From Sphaerolaimus hirsutus (Eukaryota; Nematoda; Chromadorea; Monhysterida; Sphaerolaimidae): a DNA stretch of 64,000 nt. Position 1 is the first letter of the stretch. Every line of letters starts with the position of its first letter. The DNA lies in NCBI GenBank assembly GCA_964036195.1, contig OZ038450.1, positions 19,435,208 to 19,499,207 on the forward strand. The letters are read 5' to 3'. Shown here in pieces: positions 1 through 10,152 of the stretch. The notes under the pieces are model-generated. The model was not told the DNA's origin. It saw only the letters and a program-made list of their open reading frames with translations, and made no database searches. The translations under genes and the position numbers were made by a program.

Positions 1-193
1 GCCACTGTCAGATGATGGCATGGTACTCAGAAGTGGTAATCGTGTGCGCGCTAATTCAAAATAAGACACCCTGGAAGTTATAATTTTAAGTAACAAGTAA
101 CATATGTGAGACCGTAGTTTAAGTTTCTCTCTTGTCTAAGTTTCGTTTTAGTTTTCAAACAACCTGTGGTTAGACCACGCAAGGGGGGAGGAG
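1..193 (+). other. 3' untranslated end of an LTR-type element
   Basis: This AT-rich stretch has no usable reading frame. It ends in a purine run (181-193) directly before a TGTGATGCC start, the usual layout of the internal 3' end, polypurine tract and 3' LTR of a Gypsy-like retroelement. Whether it belongs to a separate upstream element or to a tandem copy of the next one cannot be decided here. Confidence 0.4.
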
Positions 194-225
194 TGTGATG
201 CCAGAGGTCCGGTATAGTATGTAAT
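181..225 (+). mobile_element. Polypurine tract and LTR start, copy 1
   Basis: A purine run AAGGGGGGAGGAG (181-193) is followed by TGTGATGCC (from 194) and then GGTATAGTATGTAAT (211-225). The same three blocks in the same order occur at 12354-12421. Purine tract plus a TGTGATG start is typical of Ty3/Gypsy LTRs in animals. The LTR 3' end, primer-binding site and any pol gene were not found. Confidence 0.55.
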
Positions 226-1052
226 CTTTATATGTAGTAATTTTTTTCTTTTATGTAATTTTTCACGGAATTGTTATACGTAATCTTTTTATGCAACTTC
301 CTTATGTAATTCCTCTTAACGTTTTTCAAAAAAATTAGATATCTTCTCTTGGATTTGTATGATACCATTGGCATCATAACTCAACCATTGAGCATGTTGC
401 TAACATCCCGGTATGGACATGTCACTATAAATCTTCAATAGTCAGGTTGGAAGTAACGCGTCCTAGGTGTCGACCACAGGCACCGGGAAACGTCTTGCTA
501 CTGCACCTTTATACATCTTACTTCGTTCATGTGGGTTACCTGTTGCGTGATATAGGACACCTTGTAGACTATTACGGGTGAGTAGAGAAAAAGTTGCACC
601 CCCTCAAAAGATCGTGAGGCCCAGCTAAAAAGATTGTCGCTTTCACATTTAGGCTGTGTGAGTGGTATACTTAAGTTGTTGGGAACACGGTAGTGATGCA
701 AAAAGTGAGAGCATGTTTTTGCGAGGTCGCTTGGGTGCCGCGGTGTCCTCAATGCGCGAGAGACAAGTGCTTGCTCATGTCTCTCGCCCATCGAGGGCAG
801 ACGTTGGCATCGGCAGTTTGAGAAGTGGCCGTCTGAGTGAGACTCTCCATGCATGTTGATTGTCCGTACCCACGGCTATTATTTACCACTGTCCGTTCAT
901 TGTCTGAAAGCGCCCAGCTGGTAGTGCATTAACACCACCTACTTATTCTGTGATTATTGTGTCCTCTTAACCATTGTCCAACTCGCATGTGATTATAACC
1001 TTGTCTTTTAACAGTATGAAGACGTGCCATGTGGGGCGTGCGTTATAAGTTG
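226..1052. other. LTR-like leader, no gene recognised
   Basis: This non-coding stretch follows the LTR start. Short frames on both strands (for example around 498-859) overlap each other and have no recognisable domain. I see no convincing promoter or coding segment. Confidence 0.4.
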
Positions 1053-1102
1053 CTGATGACCCTAAAGTCCCAAGCCTACGTCCCTGGGATTGGGTCTATC
1101 AG
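1053..1102 (+). repeat. CCTACG-loop hairpin 1
   Basis: The core is TAAAGTCCCAAG, loop CCTACGTC, then CCTGGGATT. The outer stem is GACCC with GGGTC, extended by CTGAT with ATCAG across one bulged T. It is the only family member upstream of the giant frame. Confidence 0.75.
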
Positions 1103-2052
1103 CCACTCTTGCGTCTCTTGTGAATTATGATTCTAGCTTGCGCTCTGGGTAAAAAATATTCACCCACGTTACGGAGAAAAGATCATCTCCGTCTTGATCG
1201 AGCCCCACCACGTTCTTATTACCTTGTTCGCCTAGACCGCGCCCCATAGGTCTCCACCGCGGACTCGTTAGACAACCTGACACCCAAATTTTTTACTAAA
1301 TTTACAACCTTCCCAAGCGCGGTAGTGCGCCCTGGCCCGCTGCACTTAGTGAGATAAGCGCTGCCTTCCTGCTACTTTTGCACCTTTTTGTTGCATGCAA
1401 ATTTTGACAAAAAAAACCCTCTCAATACAGACTTGGGTACTAAACTTCCCCGCCCCGCACCCGGCCCGTAAATTGTATTTCTCGGAGGGCGACTTCGCCC
1501 GCTACCAGCTTCCCCCCGCTTTATCGTACTTCGTGGCCATTTGGGCGTGCTAGTCGCTGTCTTTTGCCTTTTTGGTGAGTGGACGCGATTACCCTTGTGA
1601 AGACCTGTCATGTTGGGAGGTGTACTGATGTTAGCCCCTTTGATCACAGATTGTGTCGGCAGTGGCTCGCTGAGCGCCTTCCATTTCGCTGCCCCCAGTT
1701 CTGTTGTTAAGGTGACTTATTTACTGTTGTCGTGCAATAGTTCAGTGCGATGTAGCCGGTAGTGGGAATAGCGTGAACCATCAGTTTTGAACACCGCAGT
1801 GTCTTCTCGATCGTGCAACGCGCGCACGTTTGCGATCGACGCGCGGCTCGTTTTTCGCCGTGCTCCGGTCAGGTTGGGACCACTGGTTGTGTGCCCCTGG
1901 AAGTCGTGGTGTGATTATAATTGTTATGTGTTTTTGTTGAAATTTAATTCTTCTGCACATTCCGTTTTTTCGCGTGAGTTTTAATGTTGTAAACTTTTGC
2001 TGAAAGTTTTGATCCCGGTAGAAAACTTGTTCTGTTTTGAGGGCGCGTTAGA
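1103..2052 (+). other. Leader upstream of the giant frame
   Basis: This is mixed-composition sequence without a recognised gene. Initiator-like TCAGT pentamers occur at 1741-1745 and 1780-1784, but no well-placed TATA box was found. The last bases put A at -3 and G at +4 around the ATG at 2053, a strong start context. Confidence 0.4.
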
Positions 2053-5000
2053 ATGGCACAAGCGCACGCTTCTACTTCTGTATATAACGACGACGGTGTG
2101 TTGTGGGACGTACTTCACAGAGACGGCCTAATTTGCCGCAGTCTGAGCACGTTGGATAGTCCCGACTCGGTAAGCGTGTCGTCGACGGTGTTCGAGTTGG
2201 GGGATCATATCGCCAACTTTTCACCGACGGCGTTCGAAGAGACCTTGAACAGTGGCAACCACCGGTTACTAGACCAGGCCCTGCTTAAAGACGCCAATGC
2301 GTTCCTCCGGACCTGCAATTTGCCCACTCTTAGCGACGTGCCAAACCGCCTCTGTGAAGTGCTGACCTTTAGTGCCGCTAGGGGTTTGCCTCCGAAATTG
2401 TTTGTGACACCGCGGCGCAGCAATGACTGGCGCTTAGCTGGCGTGGACGTGACGGGGCGCCAATTAGCCGAGCAGATGTTGACCGCCGTGCGGAACCATG
2501 CGTCAACCATCAGAAGCGCCAAAAGAGAGGTCGTGGCGGCAGTCGCGACCTTTATACCGGAAATGTTTCTGTACCCCGTAAATGAACCGGGTAGACAGCG
2601 GTTCGGATTCCGGAGCCTCTTGGATTACACACCGGAGGATCCTTTTGATGGTTGGATGCATACGCGTTCCGCGTTTGTGCGGAAATTCAAACAGATTTGG
2701 GCGTGTCATCCTGGCGATCCCATCGTGCAAGTTTTCATTCAGAATGCCAGACAACTGGAGAACCTGGGTGATTATTTGCCCACAGTGGGACAGGACCAGC
2801 CCAAAGCTATTTCAATTTCGCTCGGCTATAAGAGGCCCCGTGACAGTCGCGATAAAAATCCGTTTTTGGTGTCATTGTGCTTTCCGAACCGCGTCGTGGT
2901 TCACGTTCCGATCGCCTTGTTGCGCTCCACCACGAATAATTGGACCCCTTTGGGTGGGAAATTGTTGTTTGCGTGGGGTGACCCCCGGGCTGTCCGGTTG
3001 TACGCGTCCGAGGCGGAGCGGGAAACCTTGATTGGAATGTCCGGTACACCGCCTCCTCCTTGTAACACCACCGGAACCACCACAACCACCACACAGTGGT
3101 TGAGCTGTATTCCGGTGTTAGAAAAACTGTTGTTGACCACCGATGAACTTCGCGTGGAGCATAAAGACGATTGTACCGACATTTCAGTTGAAGTGCTCGT
3201 TGCCGCCGCGTGGCAACTATTTTCCGGACAGACACTCAAATGCCCCATTGGTTCGAAACACACCCCAATCGATACCGTGGAGGTCCAGGTGAACGACGCG
3301 TGGTTCGCAAACGCTTCGAGCCCCGCCCCTAGGGACCTCCCGGCTATCTTGGAGATCCAAGGGTATCGCGCGCAAACAATTTTGGACCTGTTTATTTTCG
3401 CATGCTGGAATTCCATTCGATCCCCGGTGGCCCGGCCCATTGAGGCGGTCGACCACTTTCGTTCGATTAGCGACGATGGGGGTACCGGGTTCATGCCGAC
3501 ACACCAACTGGATGTAGTCGGGCACAGACTCTCTCACAGACACCCGCCCAAACAGTTGCGCCGGTCGTCGAACGCCTTTTGCGAACGTAATCAGAGACCG
3601 GCGCCTTCGGACCTCCACCTAAACTGGCTGGAGGATCTGGTCATAACTTATCTGGGGAGAGTTCTGTACCGACTGTTGACAGAGAGGTCACTGACGACGT
3701 GGACTTGGGCCCAGCGTGGTGGGATGCCCACGACTGGCCCTCAGTGGTGCAGGTGGTTGCAGGAGCTAAGGGATGTCTGGAGGTTTTCTGACGCGGCAGT
3801 CCGCATTTTGCAGCGCTTACGCGAAATTGTGCCGTGTGTATTGACCTCCATGTTGGCAAGTTATTTGGCCGCGGGGAGCCGGGCGACCCCAAAAATGTTG
3901 ATTGTGCTCCTCCCGCAAATTTTTCAGTATGTCAACTGGTTCTTTTTAATGCTGATTAGAAGCGATGAGCCTTCTATGGAAACTATGATGAGCGTGCACA
4001 TCCGCGCCTTGTGGGGCGAATTGAAAATAGCCAGGTCGGTGACCCCGACTGATGGTGGCCCCCCTACTTTGGTGGTGGCGTTGGATTTGGAGCAGGATCG
4101 CGTTTTCGGGTCGACCGATGCCCCCATGAGCGCGCTTCGGTGGAAGTTAGCGGCGCCGCTATCGCCTGCGCTCAAAAGTTACACGCACTGCTTTCTGGAG
4201 TGGATGAATTACGCGCGCTTTCAACAACACCCAGACATCGCGTATAAGCCACAACCACACCCACTGCTGCCGGCCGACGCATATGCGCGCGCCACGTTTT
4301 TACTGTGGCAAGGCCCCGCCCCTTACCGCTATGATGAGCCGGAGTTGGAGTTCGATGAGGATTTGCCGAATCACCAGCTTCGTGGGTTACCGCGTATAGA
4401 TCACGCGGCGGTGTATGGCGACGTTCGCGGCCGCCTTGAAGCGGTAGGTGAGGGTAGGCTCTATGACACCACCCCGTTAGCGACCGTGTTGGACTTTTCA
4501 GCAAGGACCAAATCATGCGGGCCAGTGCCGATGGCCAGTATCCACAACGCGAGTACCCACCCCCTTTTGCGTTGGCAAGTGCCCACCGTTCCCTGGGCTA
4601 GTCCGCGGTCGGACTTTGGGCGAATGCACGTTGGAGTGCCGCCCCTGCGAACTTTGAATAGCAGGTCATGGTCGTTTTTGAACCACGGCCGCGGCGCTTG
4701 GGACACAGTTGCCGCCTCGGAAGGGGTGTTCTATTTGATGCCGCTGTGCGCCGGTACACTTTCGCCGCTACTCGCTTGCATGCACATTCTGCGACAAACG
4801 CACGCTCCGTCCGCAGACTTTCCGGCCCGCCTGTTAGCCACGGCGTGCGCAATGGCAAATGTGGAGTGGCTGGATGTCGTCACGGGTAGAGCCGAGGTGC
4901 CTCGACGGTGCTGGCTCAGCACTCTGGCGATACATTATGGCATTCCGACCGTGTTGCTATACTCAGAAAACAGCACGCCTCCGAACGCTTTTGGTGTTTA

Positions 5001-8000
5001 CGGCCAGGGCACCCAGACCGCTCTGCATTGCCAGTGCGCTGTAGTCGTGGTGGTGGGCAACGATTGGTTTGTGCATGACATTGAATTTGGGCAAGTGCGC
5101 TGCGTTTTCCCGCGCGGTCGCTGCACCGACTTGATCGAGACGCACATTCTCGACGAGGCGAATTTGCCCGAGGCGGACACCGCTCGTGTCAGCCGGAATT
5201 ATGGCGACATCGCAGCCTATAAGGGCGAGCCGCCTCAGGCGGACACTGTCGAGTGGAAGACGTGGGTGCTGGTGTGTCAACTGAACGGGATCTACTATGG
5301 GTGGGCAACGCCCCCAGTTGGCAAACTACTGCCCACGCTGGCCGCCGACATGTGCCCCCTTGAGAAAGCCCTCTTTGACCTGCAAGTCCAAGGGGCGCGG
5401 CTGGACGAAGTTGAGGCGCTAAACTACTTCCACGCCGTGATCATGCATGTCGGTCTGGTGGGAACACGCCTTGCGCGGCCGGAACAGCCGGCGGACATTG
5501 GTGCAACGCCGCTCGCCTCGCCATTCTGTTATTTTTACGATGAAACGAGCCGACTGGCGGTGCACATCATCTGCGGCTGGTGCCCGCGTGAGTGGACATC
5601 CCGCGCGATCGAACGGAACATGCGTATTTTTCAGCCCTACAGCGAACGCCCGCTACCCCCCGGTATTCCGGCCAAGTCGACCCTCGATAGGATCATAGCC
5701 GGCCAACAACTGGCGTACGAGCTGCGCAAGCAGTACTTCGCGGTGTTGCTAGGGGCACCCGCTTGTGAGCCCCAGGGGCGTGTCCAATTTGGTGCCTCCT
5801 TGCCCTACCAGCTAGCTCGCACACAACCAGCGCTTTCGTTCAATCAGATTCTGCAGGTGTTGCACTCTGTGAGGAGCCAAATTGCTCCGCCGGAGCCGCA
5901 GGAGCCCTTACGGTTTGATGTCATCCACAATGCGGAGCATTCCCTCATGCGACGGGCTGACAATCAGGATCCCTCTGCAGACCCAATTGAGGAGGTTCGC
6001 ACGAGCGGGACTCCTGACGGCAACCCCGTTCATACTTGGTTGACTAAGGTTTACCCGCATCACGGCTGCTTTGACGACGGACGCCCCGTGGAGGACGTCG
6101 CGGGATTCCAGGGGGCGCAATATAGGTCGGCGCCTAACCGCCTGGTCAATTTCTTTTTCGACCCGCACAAGCGCCCCTTCACCCAGCTAGCTTCTGGCGT
6201 GCGCACGTGGGATGTCGGCCTGGTAGAGCCTCGTGCCTTGCCAGCTCCCGATGACCCCCGCCGGCGCATTTTGAACCCTGACGAGTCGGCAGATGAAGGG
6301 ATGTCCTCAGCCGCCCCTAGTGTAGTGGGACAGCTGGAAATTGTAGTCCCAATGGAGGTCGCGGCCGGCGAGGAGCAGTCCGATGCGGGTGTCTCGGCTG
6401 ACCACGTTCCGGATAGCTGGTCCCAAGAGGTGGAAGCAGCGAACCGGGCCGAGGGCACCTACAGACTCCGCATCGTACCTCTTCAACCGGTGCGAAACCA
6501 GCTCGCTAAAGAAGTGTTTGAAAGCGCAACCGATGACAGAATTCGCGCTGTGGCGAGGGCGTTGCTTGGTCACGACGACTCAGGGAACAAAGAGAGACTG
6601 GACGCGCTGGGTTTTTCTAAAACAGCGGTGTGGTCGTCGTTTGGCTTGGTTGATCCCTTAGAACCGGCAGCGTATTTGGTGCCGGAACTGGGAGACGACC
6701 CCTTTGACGGTTTTGGACCGATCCCACTCCGCGACGCCTACGTGCCACCGGCTGCACTTATTCAGCCAGACGGTGATGTCCAAGTGGCCCCGGTTAACCC
6801 GGCCGTGAATAGTTTTCACACTCACGAGCAGGGCCGGCGGTTCTTCCGCGAGCAAAATGTCCCGTACATTACGCTCGAAACAGGGTTGATTCTGGGTATT
6901 ATGAACAGCACCCCGTATTTCTACTACGAGGTCCCTATTGAGGGCCGTATGATCGACGTTTGGCGCCGGGAGGCCTGGCTACCCATGACGCAGTACTGGG
7001 ATGAGCTGCTTCCAGACCACATCACGCAGTTGTTTACCATTTTTCGCCAATATTACGCGGCGACAATGCAAGGGGAAGACGTTCGACCGTTCTTCAACTT
7101 GGGGACTAAACAACTGCAGTTAGTGCGGAATGCAGGGCTCCCACCTGCGGCGTCAGGGGAGGCCGAGTCGAATCACTGGTTGACAAACGCGTTTGGGCCG
7201 GCTGAACGCGCGCGCTTAGTGGCCGTCGCGAGGACCAGAGGGCATTATAACCCTGATTGGTCCCCGCGACACCCGTTGAGGAGGGCCATGAGCGAGTGGC
7301 TCCAGCCGGAGCAAACGTACGCACCCGGTTGGGAGAGGTTACACGTCGAAAGCGTGCCCCTCCCACTCCGCCCCCTTTATGCTGAGATGCTTATGAGCCT
7401 CAGCTTGGACGAGTCTCGGTACACCTCTAATGCGGGACGCGCCTTGCCGTTCTTCCTTGACAGTTTTAGCGACAAACCGCCCTTGACCTTGGAAGTGCCT
7501 GTGCCGCCCAATGTTTTCGCCGATTCGGAAGAAGTACTGCCTACCTTGCCAATAGGGCACCGCTATTTCGGCGGCGGTACGAACGTGTCACTGACTAGGT
7601 GCATCTTGAATTGGTTGTCGTTTTGGCGCAAACAGCGGGAACTCCTACACGTGTTGGTGCTGTCAAACGAACAGTGGGCGGCATATTGCGTGCGTTTCCC
7701 CGAAGCGCCACGAACTTGGGTCAGGTGGCAAGACCGACTTAGGCAGGCAAACCCGGACCAGCTGCGGGCTATGCTTGATGAGACTCAGGACGAGTTTACG
7801 GCCTTCTTGTTGCGCGCGAAGATCGTGTGTGCGACTGTTAAGAGACCCTCCGACCTTGTCTTGCAACCCGTGCTGAACACGTCTTTAGGTCGTTGGCTCG
7901 ACTTTCGGTTGTATATCCTCCGGCTGCTGGCACTGGATGGGAGTCCCGGTTTGGGAAGACCGGACGTGCACGCAGGCGTGGGTACGATATCGATTGGCGA

Positions 8001-8865
8001 CTACCACACGTATCTATTCTTCTCCGGAGATAGTCCGCTGGGGAACTTTTTTAGGGCCCCTATTCCACTAATGGGCGATCTGTACGTGCCGTCATCTGAG
8101 CACTTGTATCACGTTCTGCAGTTGATCTTTAGCGGGGATCACGATTTGATTGTGCCCCTGCTCAGACACTCGGAGCCTAGTCGCTGCAAGTCTCAGATGA
8201 CGTCCTGGCGTAGGGAGGGTAGAATCGCCGGCTGGAAACAGAAACAGCAGGAGTGGCACAACTGCGGTCTTGCCGTTGCAGCCATGCACGCTGTTTTGCG
8301 ACTCAAGCTGGCGACCTGCCCGGCCTACCGGAACGCCCTCGCTAACAACCCCGACTCGATTTTTATCGAGGCGAGCCCACACGACCCGTTCTGGGGTATT
8401 AAACAAGGTATGAACGACCGGACTCTTTGGACAAGCGTAGAGACGTGGGGTGACAACTGGCTGGGCCGGCTGCATATGACAATGGCGGAGCAACTAGCAC
8501 GCGAACCCGCACCGCGTCCGTGGCCTGTTCTGAGCCTGAATGAATTGGCGATGTCCACCCTTGCGAAATGCAGAGGCGCCGTCCAACGGCCACGACCGCT
8601 TCAACCGCTGTCCACTGCACTCGTGGATAGAATTGCACGGTGCAGGGCGGTGCGGCGGTATGCCCCCAGTGAAATTCCGCCAACTATCACGACCGTGCAG
8701 TTTGTCCAAGGCCAAGATCCGGCCATTGCGATCGGACAGCAGGTGGAATTGGGCCAGCGCCCCATCCCGCAACTTGCAGTGATTGAACGCGAGCACAACC
8801 TGCCGCGAGGGGCAAATAAGGCCGCTCGTAGGGTACACCGCCTGCGTCAGGTCCGCACTAAGTAG
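2053..8865 (+). CDS. Giant 2270-aa protein with C-terminal NADAR domain
   Basis: This is a single uninterrupted frame in balanced-to-GC-rich codons, unlike its AT-rich flanks. The C-terminus (about residues 1985-2150) shows the NADAR/YbiA pattern: GNFF (1997-2000), SSEH (2014-2017) followed by a hydrophobic helix ending in Q2023, K2046, W2061, a segment EASPHDPFWG (2106-2115) and GDNWLG (2133-2138). Known NADAR proteins are N-glycosidases acting on riboflavin intermediates (YbiA), and some reverse ADP-ribosylation of guanine. Residues about 890-1030 weakly resemble an OTU protease fold (CWLSTLAIHYGIPTVLLY) without a clear catalytic Cys. Residues about 331-348 are a Pro/Thr-rich linker. The rest is unrecognised; no reverse transcriptase, integrase or helicase motif was seen. 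The ATG at 2053 has a strong Kozak context and the stop is TAG. It may be cargo of an LTR-type or virus-like element; that is inference. Confidence 0.88.
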   Translation: MAQAHASTSVYNDDGVLWDVLHRDGLICRSLSTLDSPDSVSVSSTVFELGDHIANFSPTAFEETLNSGNHRLLDQALLKDANAFLRTCNLPTLSDVPNRLCEVLTFSAARGLPPKLFVTPRRSNDWRLAGVDVTGRQLAEQMLTAVRNHASTIRSAKREVVAAVATFIPEMFLYPVNEPGRQRFGFRSLLDYTPEDPFDGWMHTRSAFVRKFKQIWACHPGDPIVQVFIQNARQLENLGDYLPTVGQDQPKAISISLGYKRPRDSRDKNPFLVSLCFPNRVVVHVPIALLRSTTNNWTPLGGKLLFAWGDPRAVRLYASEAERETLIGMSGTPPPPCNTTGTTTTTTQWLSCIPVLEKLLLTTDELRVEHKDDCTDISVEVLVAAAWQLFSGQTLKCPIGSKHTPIDTVEVQVNDAWFANASSPAPRDLPAILEIQGYRAQTILDLFIFACWNSIRSPVARPIEAVDHFRSISDDGGTGFMPTHQLDVVGHRLSHRHPPKQLRRSSNAFCERNQRPAPSDLHLNWLEDLVITYLGRVLYRLLTERSLTTWTWAQRGGMPTTGPQWCRWLQELRDVWRFSDAAVRILQRLREIVPCVLTSMLASYLAAGSRATPKMLIVLLPQIFQYVNWFFLMLIRSDEPSMETMMSVHIRALWGELKIARSVTPTDGGPPTLVVALDLEQDRVFGSTDAPMSALRWKLAAPLSPALKSYTHCFLEWMNYARFQQHPDIAYKPQPHPLLPADAYARATFLLWQGPAPYRYDEPELEFDEDLPNHQLRGLPRIDHAAVYGDVRGRLEAVGEGRLYDTTPLATVLDFSARTKSCGPVPMASIHNASTHPLLRWQVPTVPWASPRSDFGRMHVGVPPLRTLNSRSWSFLNHGRGAWDTVAASEGVFYLMPLCAGTLSPLLACMHILRQTHAPSADFPARLLATACAMANVEWLDVVTGRAEVPRRCWLSTLAIHYGIPTVLLYSENSTPPNAFGVYGQGTQTALHCQCAVVVVVGNDWFVHDIEFGQVRCVFPRGRCTDLIETHILDEANLPEADTARVSRNYGDIAAYKGEPPQADTVEWKTWVLVCQLNGIYYGWATPPVGKLLPTLAADMCPLEKALFDLQVQGARLDEVEALNYFHAVIMHVGLVGTRLARPEQPADIGATPLASPFCYFYDETSRLAVHIICGWCPREWTSRAIERNMRIFQPYSERPLPPGIPAKSTLDRIIAGQQLAYELRKQYFAVLLGAPACEPQGRVQFGASLPYQLARTQPALSFNQILQVLHSVRSQIAPPEPQEPLRFDVIHNAEHSLMRRADNQDPSADPIEEVRTSGTPDGNPVHTWLTKVYPHHGCFDDGRPVEDVAGFQGAQYRSAPNRLVNFFFDPHKRPFTQLASGVRTWDVGLVEPRALPAPDDPRRRILNPDESADEGMSSAAPSVVGQLEIVVPMEVAAGEEQSDAGVSADHVPDSWSQEVEAANRAEGTYRLRIVPLQPVRNQLAKEVFESATDDRIRAVARALLGHDDSGNKERLDALGFSKTAVWSSFGLVDPLEPAAYLVPELGDDPFDGFGPIPLRDAYVPPAALIQPDGDVQVAPVNPAVNSFHTHEQGRRFFREQNVPYITLETGLILGIMNSTPYFYYEVPIEGRMIDVWRREAWLPMTQYWDELLPDHITQLFTIFRQYYAATMQGEDVRPFFNLGTKQLQLVRNAGLPPAASGEAESNHWLTNAFGPAERARLVAVARTRGHYNPDWSPRHPLRRAMSEWLQPEQTYAPGWERLHVESVPLPLRPLYAEMLMSLSLDESRYTSNAGRALPFFLDSFSDKPPLTLEVPVPPNVFADSEEVLPTLPIGHRYFGGGTNVSLTRCILNWLSFWRKQRELLHVLVLSNEQWAAYCVRFPEAPRTWVRWQDRLRQANPDQLRAMLDETQDEFTAFLLRAKIVCATVKRPSDLVLQPVLNTSLGRWLDFRLYILRLLALDGSPGLGRPDVHAGVGTISIGDYHTYLFFSGDSPLGNFFRAPIPLMGDLYVPSSEHLYHVLQLIFSGDHDLIVPLLRHSEPSRCKSQMTSWRREGRIAGWKQKQQEWHNCGLAVAAMHAVLRLKLATCPAYRNALANNPDSIFIEASPHDPFWGIKQGMNDRTLWTSVETWGDNWLGRLHMTMAEQLAREPAPRPWPVLSLNELAMSTLAKCRGAVQRPRPLQPLSTALVDRIARCRAVRRYAPSEIPPTITTVQFVQGQDPAIAIGQQVELGQRPIPQLAVIEREHNLPRGANKAARRVHRLRQVRTK

Positions 8866-8896
8866 CTTGTACCAGGCAATAGAGGAGTGCGGTGTG
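8866..8896 (+). other. Start of the 3' region of the giant frame
   Basis: This short spacer lies between the stop codon and the first of a dense series of hairpins. Confidence 0.4.
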
Positions 8897-8959
8897 TGGG
8901 TGTCGGGACTAAAATGCCAAGCCTACGCCCTTGGGATTGTCCCGGCGCAAATACACCCA
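8897..8959 (+). repeat. CCTACG-loop hairpin 2
   Basis: The outer stem is TGGGTGT with ACACCCA and the inner stem CGGGAC with GTCCCG. The core is TAAAATGCCAAG, loop CCTACGCC, then CTTGGGATT. It lies 31 bases after the giant frame's stop. Confidence 0.85.
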
Positions 8960-9029
8960 ACTCCTTGACGTCTGATCGATTTTATTTTGACAATTGTGTG
9001 ATGGCTATACTTTTATATGAGCTAATTAG

Positions 9030-9076
9030 CCGGAGGATTAAAGTCCCAAGCCTACGCCCCTGGGATTATCCAACGG
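9030..9076 (+). repeat. CCTACG-loop hairpin 3
   Basis: The stem is CCG-GGAT with ATCC-CGG. The core is TAAAGTCCCAAG, loop CCTACGCC, then CCTGGGATT. Confidence 0.75.
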
Positions 9077-9133
9077 TGATGTCAGAATTATCGAAATTTA
9101 TTTATACGGTTATCCTTGCCATGACGGCGCAAT

Positions 9134-9190
9134 GCGGTGTTGGGGTCTAAAGTGCCAGACCTACGTCTCTGGGATTGCCCCCAGCACTGC
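9134..9190 (+). repeat. CCTACG-loop hairpin 4 (compensated inner stem)
   Basis: The outer stem is GCGGTG with CACTGC (one wobble pair), then GGGG with CCCC. The inner stem is CCAGA with TCTGG instead of CCAAG with CTTGG, a paired change, while the loop CCTACGTC is kept. Confidence 0.85.
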
Positions 9191-9268
9191 GTGGCGACGT
9201 ACTGACGAGGTATTGTTATAATGCCTCACACAGTTGTGCAACGATTTCAAAATGCTACTTATGTTTCG

Positions 9269-9274
9269 AAATAA
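9269..9274 (+). promoter_or_regulatory. Candidate polyadenylation signal AATAAA
   Basis: A canonical AATAAA lies about 400 bases after the giant frame's stop, followed by a G-rich and T-rich stretch. It is plausible as a cleavage signal, but the hexamer is common by chance. Confidence 0.3.
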
Positions 9275-9319
9275 AAGGGGTCTTTTTCTGCAGTACACGT
9301 GCGCTATGATGACTGACTG

Positions 9320-9364
9320 ATGAATTAAAGTCCCAAGCCTACGCCCCTGGGATTATTCTGACGC
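9320..9364 (+). repeat. CCTACG-loop hairpin 5
   Basis: The core TAAAGTCCCAAG, loop CCTACGCC and CCTGGGATT are intact. The outer stem is short (GAAT with ATTC, then TGA with an imperfect partner), the weakest of the series. Confidence 0.6.
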
Positions 9365-9418
9365 CAGCCGCATAGTCGCCAGAATTTCATGCCCTGAGTG
9401 ACAGTTTTATCGTGTAAT

Positions 9419-9482
9419 GTGCCGTCGGTGGCTAAAGTGCCAAGCCTATGTCCCTGGGACTGCCACTGGTGACACACGGCAT
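9419..9482 (+). repeat. CCTACG-loop hairpin 6 (loop variant)
   Basis: The outer stem is TGCCGT with ACGGCA, and the inner stem GTGGC with GCCAC. The loop reads CCTATGTC, the only departure from the ACG centre among the copies. Confidence 0.75.
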
Positions 9483-9609
9483 GGTATTGCTGGTCTTCCC
9501 AAATCGACAATCACTTGTCTCGCCCTTTAACCTCATCGAATTTCGCAATTCATCCAAATACCTGGAAACCAACAACTGTAATTATTTATTTTTCGGAAAC
9601 AGTGTCACT

Positions 9610-9682
9610 TCGCAATGCGGTCTGGTGCCTAAAATGCCAAGCCTACGTCCTTGGGATTGGCACCGGCTGTGTAGCGTTGTGG
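9610..9682 (+). repeat. CCTACG-loop hairpin 7
   Basis: The inner stem is GGTGCC with GGCACC, and the outer arms CGCAA and TTGTG pair imperfectly. The core is TAAAATGCCAAG, loop CCTACGTC, CTTGGGATT. It is duplicated as hairpin 8. Confidence 0.7.
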
Positions 9683-9866
9683 TACGTAAATGAGTTCAAA
9701 TAACCTCAGGAAACAAACTAATTGGTCTCAAGATTTAATAGTCACGCCGCCTGCTTTATTTGCGATTTTTTTATTCTTCATTTTTTTTGCGCAGTTTTCG
9801 TCATTCCCCTCGCATTTTTGGGACTTTTTCCCTTATTCTTGTCACTTTCGAGCTGCCACAGTGTCA

Positions 9867-9942
9867 CTTCGCAACGCGGTCTGATGCCTAAAATGCCAAG
9901 CCTACGTCCTTGGGATTGTCACCAGCCGTGTAGCGTTGTGGT
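9867..9942 (+). repeat. CCTACG-loop hairpin 8
   Basis: The core TAAAATGCCAAG, loop CCTACGTC and CTTGGGATT are intact. The outer pairing includes GCAACGC with GCGTTGT. It is the tandem-duplication partner of hairpin 7. Confidence 0.7.
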
Positions 9943-10152
9943 GAGTAAAATGGGTACAAATATTTTTAGGGAATAAAATTTAATGGTCTCAGGATTAATA
10001 GTTATGCCGTCCGCCGCATTTACGATTTTATATCCTTCATTTTTGCGCATGTTTCTGCCATTTTTCTCGCACTTTGGGGACTTTTTCCCTATCCTTGTCA
10101 TTTTGAGCTGCCATTGTTATTTTGTGCGATGAGTAGTAATTTATAAGGGCGC

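Larger units (their letters stand above)
9601..10118 (+). repeat. Two-copy tandem duplication of about 259 bp
   Basis: Copy 1 (9601-9859) and copy 2 (9860 to about 10118) both start AGTGTCACTTCGCAA, carry a CCTACG hairpin near the start and then share a T-rich tail. Divergence is visible, so the duplication is not recent. Confidence 0.7.

Noticed and set aside
2205..8838. Many frames of 60-200 codons on both strands inside 2053-8865
   Set aside because: They are shadows of the giant frame, with no domains and unnatural codon use.
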